Positions 1 to 5,402 of a stretch of 7,518 bases of DNA are shown piece by piece. Origin of the DNA: Gammaproteobacteria bacterium (GTDB lineage: Bacteria; Pseudomonadota; Gammaproteobacteria; S144-34). A program made the translations under genes and the position numbers. The notes below the pieces were generated by a model. That model was not told the origin of the DNA. It saw nothing but the letters and a program-made list of their open reading frames with translations, and searched no databases. Position 1 is the stretch's first letter. Each line of letters starts with the position of its first letter. The stretch is from contig WFOW01000151.1 of the NCBI GenBank assembly GCA_015487895.1, positions 1 to 7,518 on the forward strand, in the 5' to 3' direction.

Positions 1-1043
1 GCGCCCCGGTTCGCCACCACCAGGTCCAGGGCCACGGGCTCGCCGACCCGCACGCGCCCCGCCACCCTGTCCAGGCGCACCTCCGGCCCCACCCCGCGCG
101 GGACCACGAGCATCCGGACTCCGTCCGCGATGTCGGCAACCGGGGGGCCGACCACGACGCAGGCGGGCTCCGCACGGGGCAGCACGCGCACACCCGAAGC
201 GGGCCGCACACGCACGCTGTAGCAGCGCGGCCCGATGCCGCCGGGGCTCACCGCCACCTCGCGCTCGTCCCAGGCACGGACGACCATCAGCGGGGGCGTG
301 CGGTAGCGCGCGGCCACGCGCGGCGCGCCGCCGGGCTCCGTCTCCACCACCTCCACCTCCAGGGGCGGCACGGGACCGTCCTGCACGCGGCGCGCCTCGA
401 TCCGCACCCGCACCCGCAGGCCCGAGCGGTCGACGATCGGCGTCCCGTCGAGCGCGCGCGCGCGGGCGCCCGGCACCGCGACCGAGACCACCTCCACCAG
501 GCTCTCGCCGGGCCCCAGCGCCCCGCCGCCGCCCGTGACGTCCGCAACGCTCGGGCGCAGGTCCACGCAGGCGCGCGTTCTCCCCTCGCCGCCGGCCTCG
601 ACAGGGAGCGGCGCCCCGCCGTCCTCCTCGCCACCTCTCAGGGACGGCACGGGGATCCGCACCCGCACCGGGAAGCAGGCCGTGCCGGGGCGCAGGCTGC
701 GGACGTCCACCTCGACGGTGCGCCGCACGCTGCCGCCAGGCGGGATCGGGCCGACGTGGGCGCTGGCGAGCGGCCTGGCCGCCGCCCCGGCGAAGCCGCG
801 CGCGGGCGGAAACACCTGTACCACCGCCCGACGGGCCTCCGCCCTGCCGGTGTTGCGCACCGTGACCTCGAGCTGCGCCAGCCGGTCGAGGGGCAGCGCC
901 CCGATCCGGAAGCGCGCCTCGACCTCCAGCATGGGCCTCGCGATCGGTGCGAATCCGCCTCCGTCACGGTCGGCGGCCCCCGGCCCGGCCCAAGCGAGCC
1001 ATGCCGCCGCCAGCACGAGCCACCATCCGGTCCGCTTCCGCAT
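1..1043 (-). CDS. Secreted protein with CARDB/DUF11-like beta domains (5' part, runs off the window)
   Basis: The reading frame is open from an ATG at 1043 to the left edge, giving 347 codons with no stop. The start is supported by a strong Shine-Dalgarno, GGGAGGA at 1051-1057, seven bases upstream. The protein opens with a Sec-type signal peptide: Arg/Lys at 2-4, hydrophobic core about 7-19, likely cleavage near Ala23/Ala24. From about residue 38 the sequence alternates beta-rich segments, with a CARDB/DUF11-like motif (LEVTVRNTGRAEARRAVV, about 58-75) followed by a PP-G turn. A second copy of that type of strand (VALDLVVANRG) begins at the truncated end, so at least one more such domain probably follows outside the window. 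Such domains are Ig-like folds of surface or secreted proteins, often mediating adhesion or acting as spacers. No catalytic motif or membrane anchor is visible in this part. The family assignment comes from motif recognition, and the function is unknown. Confidence 0.72.
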   Translation of the reverse strand, partial: MRKRTGWWLVLAAAWLAWAGPGAADRDGGGFAPIARPMLEVEARFRIGALPLDRLAQLEVTVRNTGRAEARRAVVQVFPPARGFAGAAARPLASAHVGPIPPGGSVRRTVEVDVRSLRPGTACFPVRVRIPVPSLRGGEEDGGAPLPVEAGGEGRTRACVDLRPSVADVTGGGGALGPGESLVEVVSVAVPGARARALDGTPIVDRSGLRVRVRIEARRVQDGPVPPLEVEVVETEPGGAPRVAARYRTPPLMVVRAWDEREVAVSPGGIGPRCYSVRVRPASGVRVLPRAEPACVVVGPPVADIADGVRMLVVPRGVGPEVRLDRVAGRVRVGEPVALDLVVANRG

Positions 1044-1300
1044 CGCCCGCTCCTCCCATTCCGTCCGCTCCCGCATCTGTCGCCTCCCCCGCACGGCCGG
1101 TTCAGGCGGCGCGGTGGCGAAGGGGCGCATGCGCGGCCGGTTCCGCGACGGCACAGCGCCCGCAACCCGCCCCAACCTTGCGGCATTCGGCACGCAGGGA
1201 CAAGCCGGTGGCGAGCACCGCATGGCATGGCCATGGCCAGCCACGCCTCGGGCCGCCGGCACGCGGGGACGTGGCATGCCCGTTCGCGTACACTGGGGCC
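1044..1300. other. Divergent intergenic region with short symmetric elements
   Basis: This 257-base gap separates two divergently transcribed genes and should hold both promoters. I see no convincing ORF in it. It contains a 10-bp direct repeat (CGGCCGGTTC at 1094-1103 and 1134-1143, exactly 40 bp apart), a 10-bp palindrome (GCGCATGCGC, 1125-1134) abutting the second copy, and a 12-bp palindrome (TGGCCATGGCCA, 1228-1239). In DNA this GC-rich such elements can arise by chance. No clear -35/-10 pair for the minus-strand gene was found. Confidence 0.4.
1289..1294 (+). promoter_or_regulatory. Candidate -10 element giving a leaderless or near-leaderless mRNA
   Basis: TACACT matches the sigma70 -10 consensus at four of six positions and sits in otherwise extremely GC-rich DNA. 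Its last base lies six bases before the ATG at 1301, so transcription would begin at or next to the start codon. No Shine-Dalgarno is visible before that ATG, which fits a leaderless message. No good -35 hexamer is seen at 16-18 bp, so support is weak. Confidence 0.3.
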
Positions 1301-2074
1301 ATGGAGGATCGGAAAGCCGTCCGCACACCGCGGGGATCCGTCCCCGCACCGCGGGCCGCCCGCGCGCTCGCCGCCTCGGGGGCGCTCGCGGCGCTGGCCC
1401 TGCTCGTGCTGGACGCCGCGCTCGGCCAGGCGCCGGTGGACGAGGGCGTGCGCAAGCTCTTCGACATCACGCGCGAGCGCAACGTCCCGACGGCCGTCTC
1501 GGTCGCCTTCACGCTGGGCACGGCGCTCGCGGCGGCCCTCGCCGCCAGGCGCGCGCAGGGCGAGGGTGGCCCTGCATGGCGCATCGCGCTGTGGGGCATG
1601 GCGGCGGCCTTTTTCGCCTACATGGCGCTCGACGACGCCCTCGAGCTGCACGAGCGGGCGGCGACGGCGCTCGCCGCGGCGCTGGAGGCGCACCGCGACG
1701 ACCCGCTCGTCGCGCGGGTGCTCGCCTTTCCGGGCTACTACTGGCCGATCTTCTTCCTGCCGGTGTTCGGGGGGCTGGGGCTCCTGCTCCTGGCCTTCGT
1801 CCTGCGCGAGCTGCCCCCGGGCGGCCCGCGCCGCATGCTGCTCGCGGGCCTCGCCTGCTATGTGGCGGCCGTCGTCCTGGACTTCGCGGAAGGGGCTGAC
1901 GACGTCTTCGAGGCGCTCGCCGGGGCGACGGCGCACATCCTCACCCGCCCCGAGCTCCAGCACCTGATGCGGGCCTACGAGGAGGCCATCGAGATCATGG
2001 GCACGGCCATGCTGGGCGGGGCGATGCTGGCGCGGGCGCATGCCCCCAGGGCGGGCGACGGCACGCCCTCGTGA
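1301..2074 (+). CDS. Conserved hypothetical polytopic inner-membrane protein
   Basis: This encodes 257 residues with about six hydrophobic segments (roughly 22-42, 64-82, 93-113, 143-165, 172-190 and 228-245), so it is an inner-membrane protein. It resembles a widespread uncharacterised family that I recognise by motifs but cannot name. After the first helix comes a periplasm- or cytoplasm-facing FDITRERNVPT stretch (54-64). The end of helix 3 carries MALDDALELHE (108-118), the fourth hydrophobic segment begins with a YYWP stretch, helix 5 ends in a DFAEG segment, and the final helix begins with a YEEAIEIMG motif. The conserved His117/Glu118 and the acidic cluster near the last helix could bind a metal or protons, which is inference. 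The ATG at 1301 was chosen because it follows a -10-like element directly and because upstream in-frame sequence (from 947) is Arg/Pro-rich and overlaps the divergent gene. The gene stands alone and ends at a strong shared terminator. Confidence 0.75.
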   Translation: MEDRKAVRTPRGSVPAPRAARALAASGALAALALLVLDAALGQAPVDEGVRKLFDITRERNVPTAVSVAFTLGTALAAALAARRAQGEGGPAWRIALWGMAAAFFAYMALDDALELHERAATALAAALEAHRDDPLVARVLAFPGYYWPIFFLPVFGGLGLLLLAFVLRELPPGGPRRMLLAGLACYVAAVVLDFAEGADDVFEALAGATAHILTRPELQHLMRAYEEAIEIMGTAMLGGAMLARAHAPRAGDGTPS

Positions 2075-2098
2075 GGCGGGGCACGGGCGGGGCCGGAA

Positions 2099-2140
2099 AA
2101 GCGCCGGCCGGAGGCGGCTGGCCGCCTCCGGCCGGCGCTT
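2099..2140. terminator. Bidirectional intrinsic terminator between convergent genes
   Basis: This is a perfect 19-bp inverted repeat, arms 2099-2117 and 2122-2140, with a CTGG tetraloop. The arms are almost entirely G/C with AA/TT at the base. It lies 24 bases after the plus-strand stop codon at 2074 and 23 bases after the minus-strand stop at 2164. Read on the minus strand the stem ends in TTTT, giving a good U-tract. Read on the plus strand it ends in CTTCC, a weaker one. The placement between converging genes fits a shared terminator. Confidence 0.85.
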
Positions 2141-2163
2141 CCGCTCCCAGATCCTGGGGAGGC

Positions 2164-2673
2164 TCAGTCGCAGTGGTACCTGCGGACGCTCACGCGGCCC
2201 GTGGCGGTGAGGGACACGGCACGGCCCGTCTCGCCCTTGCGGTCGTCGCAGACCGTGAAGTTGGCGGCACCGCTGAGCGTCGTGCTCCCGCTGCCGCAGC
2301 CGGAAGAGCCGCTCCCGCTGCCGCCGCTGCCACCGCTCGAACCGCTGGAGCCGCTCGAGCCGCTGGAGCCACTGGAGCCGCTGGAGCCACTGGAGCCGCT
2401 GCCGCCGCTGGAGCCGCTGCCGCCGCTGGAGCCGCTGGCACCGGAACCGCCGCCCGCGCAGGCGCTCCCGGAGCCCCCCGAGGATCCGGAGCCGCCGGAC
2501 GAGCCGCTGCCGCCCGAGGCGCCGGAAGCCCCCGACCCGCCACCCGGCGGGGGACCGGCCACACCCGCGACGGCCTGCTGCACCGCGGCGCCGCCTACAA
2601 CCACCGAAAGGAAGGTCGCCAGCAGCAGCCCCCTGGCGCCCAGGAGCCGATGGTCACATCTCCCGCTCTTCAT
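2164..2673 (-). CDS. Secreted Gly/Ser-rich repeat protein with a FimT/GspH-like C-terminal tail
   Basis: This encodes 169 residues starting at an ATG (2673) with a good Shine-Dalgarno (GGGAGA, six bases upstream). It has three parts. Residues 1-36 form a signal peptide (basic start, hydrophobic core about 15-31, likely cleavage after AVA at 34-36). Residues about 44-130 are low-complexity Gly/Ser, with GGS and GSS units and Cys at 72 and 126. Residues 131-169 are ordinary sequence: NFTVCDDRKGETGRAV (138-153) followed by TATGRVSV and a terminal YHCD. The tail closely resembles the C-terminal beta strands of FimT/GspH pseudopilins, where an F-x-hydrophobic-C-D-x-R motif precedes an S-x-T/S-G-R-hydrophobic strand. 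The gene lies 59 bases downstream of a FimT gene that lacks exactly this tail. The protein could be a secreted repeat protein carrying a captured pseudopilin tail, or one half of a split pseudopilin. The signal peptide and repeat are clear; the tail homology is from memory of the family. Confidence 0.68.
   Translation of the reverse strand: MKSGRCDHRLLGARGLLLATFLSVVVGGAAVQQAVAGVAGPPPGGGSGASGASGGSGSSGGSGSSGGSGSACAGGGSGASGSSGGSGSSGGSGSSGSSGSSGSSGSSGSSGSSGGSGGSGSGSSGCGSGSTTLSGAANFTVCDDRKGETGRAVSLTATGRVSVRRYHCD
2315..2440. repeat. Fourteen-copy 9-bp tandem repeat within the Gly/Ser-rich gene
   Basis: Fourteen contiguous 9-bp units fill this stretch, with plus-strand consensus CCGCTGGAG and variants CCACTGGAG, CCGCTCGAG, CCGCTGCCG, CCGCTGCCA, CCGCTCGAA and CCGCTGGCA. 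On the coding (minus) strand each unit reads Gly-Ser-Ser or Gly-Gly-Ser. Because the unit is a multiple of three, gain or loss of copies would change protein length without a frameshift. Alternating unit types (for example CCGCTGGAG/CCACTGGAG twice, then CCGCTGCCG/CCGCTGGAG twice) suggest past duplication of 18-bp pairs. Confidence 0.9.
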
Positions 2674-2732
2674 CTCGCTTCTCCCCTGCAGCCCTCCAGG
2701 TGCCACGGGCGGGCCGCGCGCCGGGCACGGCC

Positions 2733-3188
2733 TCAGGTGTCGAGCATGCCCGTGGGCAGGAAACGCACGTAGCTCATCCCACCGAGATCGATCGTCACCC
2801 CGTCGCCGGCCTTCCCGAACACGCGGACGACCTCGTCGCTCCCGTCCACCGTCCCCGGGGTGCCCTGGTCGACGAACACGATCCAGCCCTCGGCCCATGC
2901 GGCACCGTCACAGGCCGCGCCGCCGGAGCTGGAGCAGACGGTGACGGGGCGCCCGCGGCGCACCGCCTCGCTGCGCGCGAGCGCCATGCTCGCGGCAAGG
3001 TCGTTGGCCGCCGCCGTGAGGCGGTTGTTCTTGACGAAGTTGCGCATGCCCGGAACCGCCACGGTGAGCAGGATCACCAGCACGGCCAGCGCGACCATCA
3101 GCTCGATCAGCGTCAGGCCCCGGCCTCGCCGGACCGGAACGCACGCGCGCCTCCCCATCCGTTCGCCGCATCCGGTGATCCCGCCCAT
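2733..3188 (-). CDS. FimT/GspH-family minor pseudopilin, C-terminally short
   Basis: From the start used here the protein has 151 residues. A type III (prepilin) signal is clear: a basic leader ending RRGRG, cleavage Gly24-Leu25 by PilD-type peptidase, then LTLIELMVALAVLVILLTVAVP as the hydrophobic stem helix (25-46) with the key Glu29 at +5. The body has the GspH/FimT signature, with LARSEAVRRGRPVTVC followed by a second Cys and a GWIVFVD strand. Such proteins are minor pilins that prime or tip type IV pili or type II secretion pseudopili. The protein stops after YVRFLPTGMLDT, where family members normally continue for about 30-40 residues with a Cys-containing strand pair; a sequence of that type ends the next gene downstream. 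The start is uncertain: in-frame ATGs occur at 3209, 3200, 3194, 3188 and 3158. The one at 3188 has the best Shine-Dalgarno (GAGG, six-base spacing), and those at 3209 and 3200 overlap a sigma54-like element. Confidence 0.82.
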   Translation of the reverse strand: MGGITGCGERMGRRACVPVRRGRGLTLIELMVALAVLVILLTVAVPGMRNFVKNNRLTAAANDLAASMALARSEAVRRGRPVTVCSSSGGAACDGAAWAEGWIVFVDQGTPGTVDGSDEVVRVFGKAGDGVTIDLGGMSYVRFLPTGMLDT

Positions 3189-3199
3189 GCCCATCCTCA

Positions 3200-3215
3200 T
3201 GCAAGCCATGTGCCG
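3200..3215 (-). promoter_or_regulatory. Candidate sigma54 (-24/-12) promoter for the pseudopilin gene
   Basis: On the minus strand GGCAC (3214-3210), five bases, then TTGCA (3204-3200) match the sigma54 consensus TGGCAC-N5-TTGCA/T at all but the first base, with the required 10-base gap between the invariant GG and GC. Predicted transcription would start about 12 bases on, near 3189, which excludes the ATGs at 3209, 3200 and 3194. RpoN drives pilin genes in several gammaproteobacteria, so the context is plausible. No activator site was identified, and one such match can occur by chance. Confidence 0.35.
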
Positions 3216-3232
3216 GAAGCGCGCCTTTTCCG

Positions 3233-3255
3233 AAAAAACGGTGACCTACGTCACA
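3233..3255 (-). terminator. Hairpin plus T-tract downstream of the aminotransferase gene (also CRP/Vfr-like)
   Basis: On the minus strand GTGAC-GTAG-GTCAC (3254-3241) is followed after two bases by TTTTTT (3238-3233), the layout of an intrinsic terminator 75 bases after the aminotransferase stop. The stem is only 5 bp, so it would be weak. The same bases, read as GGTGA-N6-TCACA on the plus strand (3240-3255), match the CRP/Vfr consensus TGTGA-N6-TCACA at nine of ten positions, about 60 bases upstream of the pseudopilin start. I cannot tell which role, if either, is real. Confidence 0.35.
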
Positions 3256-3328
3256 GGGCTGGCCCGACCCGATGCCGCGATCTTGACGGGGAGCGTCAGA
3301 AAGCGACGCGCGGCGGCACCCGGGCCGC

Positions 3329-4498
3329 TCAGGCGCGGCGCAGGAAGGCGCGCAGGCGCGCGACCCCTTCGCGCAGACGCTCGAGCGAGGTGGTGTAGGC
3401 GAAGCGAAGCCGCACGGCGGCCCCGGTCCCGCCGAAGTCGGCCCCGGGCGTCACGGCCACGCCCGCCTCCTCGAGCAGGCGCGCGGCGAGCGCCTCGGCG
3501 TCGTCCGTGAACGCGCTGCAGTCGGCATAGAGGTAGAAGGCGCCGGCCGGCGGCGCCGCGAGCCGCAGCCCCAGCGACTCCAGCGCCGGGGCGAGGAAGT
3601 CGCGGCGCGCACGAAAGGCCTCGCGCCGCCGCTCGAGCTCGTCCAGGCTCTCGGCCTCGAAGGCCGCGAGCGCGGCATGCTGCGAGAGCGTCGGCGGCGC
3701 GAGGTAGAGGCTCTGGGCCAGGCGCTCGAGGGGCTCGGCCCATGCGTCCGGCGCCACCACCCAGCCCAGCCGCCAGCCCGTCATGCCGAAATACTTCGAG
3801 AATCCGTTGACCACGAAGGCGCCGGGCGCGACCTCGAGCGCCGTGCAGGGCTCGCCTTCATAGACGAGGCCCTGGTAGATCTCGTCGCACACGAGGCACG
3901 CGCCCGCCTCGCGGGCGGCGTCGGCGAGCGCCGCGAGCGCGCCGCGCCCGAGCACCCCACCCGTCGGGTTGGCGGGGGTGGCGGCGAGCACGGCGGCCGC
4001 CGGGCCCGCGGCGCGCACGTCCTGCGGGCGCGGGCCTCCTTCCGGGCCCTCCGCCGGGAGCGCGACGGGCTCCGCTCCCACCAGACGAGCGAGGTGCCGG
4101 TTGCAGGGGTAGCCCGGCGCCGGCAGCAGCACGCGGTCCCCGGGCCCGGAGATGGCGGCGAGCACGAGATGCAGCGCGCCGGAGGCGCCGGGCGTCACCA
4201 GGATGCGCTCCGCCGGCACGGTCACGCCGAAGCGCTCGCGGTACCACCGCGCGATGGCCTCGCGCAGCGCCGGCAGGCCGCCGGCCGGCGTGTAGCGGGT
4301 CTCGCCGGCGGCGAGCGCCGCCTGCGCGGCGCGCACCACCGGCGCGGGCGGCGGGAAGTCGGGCTCGCCGATCTCCATGTGCACGACGTCGCGGCCGGCC
4401 GCCTCGAGCGCGCGGGCGCGCGCCAGCAGGGCCATCACGCGGAAGGGCTCGATGCCGGCCAGGCGCGCCGCCGGCGCGCGCGGGCAGCCTCCGCTCAC
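3329..4498 (-). CDS. Class I/II PLP-dependent aminotransferase (aspartate aminotransferase-like)
   Basis: This cytoplasmic, PLP-dependent enzyme has 389 residues, the normal length for the AspC-like group of fold-type I aminotransferases, and transfers amino groups between an amino acid and a 2-oxo acid. The N-terminal segment RLAGIEPFRVMALLARARALE and the motif HMEIGEPDF (40-48) are typical. ANPTGG contains the substrate/PLP-contacting Asn177, CDEIY provides Asp205 (pyridine nitrogen) and Tyr208, and GFSKYFGMTGWRLGW provides the Schiff-base Lys235. The LRFAYTTS stretch carries Arg365, which binds the substrate carboxylate. The start is a GTG at 4498 that overlaps the TGA of the upstream phosphatase gene (GTGA); it gives exactly the family's usual N-terminus, whereas the frame stays open much further upstream only because of high GC. 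Substrate specificity cannot be read from sequence. Coupling to the phosphatase suggests joint expression, not necessarily one pathway. Confidence 0.9.
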   Translation of the reverse strand: MSGGCPRAPAARLAGIEPFRVMALLARARALEAAGRDVVHMEIGEPDFPPPAPVVRAAQAALAAGETRYTPAGGLPALREAIARWYRERFGVTVPAERILVTPGASGALHLVLAAISGPGDRVLLPAPGYPCNRHLARLVGAEPVALPAEGPEGGPRPQDVRAAGPAAAVLAATPANPTGGVLGRGALAALADAAREAGACLVCDEIYQGLVYEGEPCTALEVAPGAFVVNGFSKYFGMTGWRLGWVVAPDAWAEPLERLAQSLYLAPPTLSQHAALAAFEAESLDELERRREAFRARRDFLAPALESLGLRLAAPPAGAFYLYADCSAFTDDAEALAARLLEEAGVAVTPGADFGGTGAAVRLRFAYTTSLERLREGVARLRAFLRRA

Positions 4499-5298
4499 CG
4501 GGCGCCCCCGCCGGCCGCGGCGCCGCCCGCCAGCAGCGCGCGCAGCAGCGCCAGGTCCACCACGCACCGCGCGCCCGCGCGCGCGGCGGCGAGGCCGCCG
4601 AGGACCCGCGCCGGACGCTCCGGCTCGCCCAGGTGCTCGACCACGAGCAGCGCCCCGTCGAAACGCTCGCCGCGGGTGTAGTGGCTCGGCGTCACCACCA
4701 CCGGCACGCCGGCGCCGCGCGCCGCGGCCACCCCGTGCGCCGAGTCCTCGAAGGCCACGCAGCGGTCGGGATCCGCGCCGAGGGCCCGCACCGCGCGCTC
4801 GTAGACCTCGGGCGAGGGCTTCTTGGCGGAGACCATGTCGCCCGCGACCACCGCCGCGAACCAGCCCGGCGCGTCCTCGCCGAGCGCGTGGCGCAGCAGC
4901 GCCTCGACGTTCTCCGGAGAGGTGGTGGTGGCGATGGCCAGCGGCACGCCCGCCGCGCGCGCCTCGCGCAGCAGCCGCGCCACGCCGGGCCTGAGCCCGA
5001 GCGCCCCGCTCCGCACCCGGCGCGCGAAGGCGGCGTTCTTGGCGCGGTGGAGGCGCGCCACGAGCTCGTCGAGGGAGACGCCCGCGGGCGGGCGGAAGCC
5101 CGGGCGGTGGCGCTCCAGGTAACGGCGGATGCGCTCCTTTCCGCCCGTGACCGCGAGCAGCTCGCCGTAGAGCGCCTCGTCCCAGCGCCAGTCGAGCCCG
5201 GCCTCGCGGAAGGCCTCGTTGAAGGCGGGGCGGTGCCCCTCGTGCTCGGTCTCGGCGAGGGTGCCGTCGACGTCGAAGATGAGGGCCTCGGGCGGCAT
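4495..5298 (-). CDS. cbbY: HAD-superfamily phosphatase, CbbY-like (subfamily IA)
   Basis: The predicted soluble protein has 267 residues and all four HAD motifs: motif I DVDGT with nucleophile Asp9 and acid/base Asp11, motif II Thr in IATTTS, motif III Lys159/Lys160 in [10 protein letters not shown], and motif IV Glu184-Asp185 in FEDSAHG. The helical cap between motifs I and II carries features typical of the CbbY group ([15 protein letters not shown] after motif I, then [10 protein letters not shown]). Characterised CbbY proteins dephosphorylate xylulose-1,5-bisphosphate, an inhibitory by-product of RuBisCO, but similar proteins also occur in organisms without RuBisCO, and no cbb genes are in view. 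The ATG at 5298 is preferred over a TTG three codons upstream because it places DVDGT at the usual distance from the N-terminus. The gene is divergent from dksA and overlaps the downstream aminotransferase gene by four bases. The alanine/glycine-rich last dozen residues are probably unstructured. Confidence 0.85.
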   Translation of the reverse strand: MPPEALIFDVDGTLAETEHEGHRPAFNEAFREAGLDWRWDEALYGELLAVTGGKERIRRYLERHRPGFRPPAGVSLDELVARLHRAKNAAFARRVRSGALGLRPGVARLLREARAAGVPLAIATTTSPENVEALLRHALGEDAPGWFAAVVAGDMVSAKKPSPEVYERAVRALGADPDRCVAFEDSAHGVAAARGAGVPVVVTPSHYTRGERFDGALLVVEHLGEPERPARVLGGLAAARAGARCVVDLALLRALLAGGAAAGGGAR

Positions 5299-5306
5299 GG
5301 CGCGCA

Positions 5307-5312
5307 AGCATA
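5307..5312 (-). promoter_or_regulatory. Candidate -10 element for the phosphatase-aminotransferase operon
   Basis: On the minus strand TATGCT (5312-5307) matches the sigma70 -10 consensus at four of six positions. It ends eight bases before the ATG at 5298, and no Shine-Dalgarno is visible in front of that ATG, so the message would be leaderless or nearly so. No good -35 hexamer is present, though one would fall where the dksA -35 lies on the other strand. Confidence 0.3.
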
Positions 5313-5327
5313 CCGCAGCGCGCTCGC

Positions 5328-5356
5328 TTGCGGCCCCACCCCCCTTCTGGTATAGA
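5328..5356 (+). promoter_or_regulatory. Sigma70-type promoter of dksA
   Basis: TTGCGG (5328-5333) and TATAGA (5351-5356) are separated by an ideal 17-bp spacer; each hexamer matches its consensus at four or five of six positions. The AT-rich -10 stands out in this GC-rich DNA. Transcription should start near 5363, giving a leader of about 40 bases. The bases just after the -10 (ACCCCG) are GC-rich, like the discriminators of promoters inhibited by ppGpp and DksA, so autoregulation is possible but not shown. Confidence 0.75.
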
Positions 5357-5373
5357 ACCCCGATTTGTTCGGC

Positions 5374-5388
5374 GGGCCCACGGGGCCC
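5374..5388 (+). other. Short GC hairpin in the dksA leader next to the ribosome-binding site
   Basis: GGGCCC (5374-5379), loop ACG, GGGCCC (5383-5388) can form a 6-bp all-G/C stem that ends one base before the GGAG Shine-Dalgarno (5390-5393). It could affect ribosome access or message stability. A role is inferred only from position, and such G/C palindromes are common in this DNA. Confidence 0.35.
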
Positions 5389-5402
5389 CGGAGTGCGAGG
5401 AC

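Noticed and set aside
535..1899. Long plus-strand frames across 535-1967
   Set aside because: They are Arg/Pro/Ser-rich without domain motifs, overlap the secreted CARDB-like gene antisense, and are out of frame with the membrane-protein gene.
638..2041. 467-residue minus-strand ORF opposite the membrane-protein gene
   Set aside because: Composition is Arg/Gly/His-rich with no motif, whereas the plus strand has regular transmembrane segments and conserved residues.
2315..2440. CRISPR-like array
   Set aside because: Units are 9 bp with no spacers and encode a regular Gly/Ser linker, so this is a coding minisatellite.
2733..2760. Programmed ribosomal frameshift joining the pseudopilin to the Gly/Ser protein
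   Set aside because: No slippery run or downstream pseudoknot is evident near the stop, and the downstream gene has its own Shine-Dalgarno, ATG and signal peptide. A simple sequencing indel remains possible and is noted in the finding.
2201..2944. Plus-strand ORF encoding a Glu-Pro-Leu repeat protein antisense to the Gly/Ser gene
   Set aside because: It is the mirror of the 9-bp repeat on the other strand. It has no clear Shine-Dalgarno or signal, and it overlaps two minus-strand genes that have good starts, a signal peptide and family motifs.
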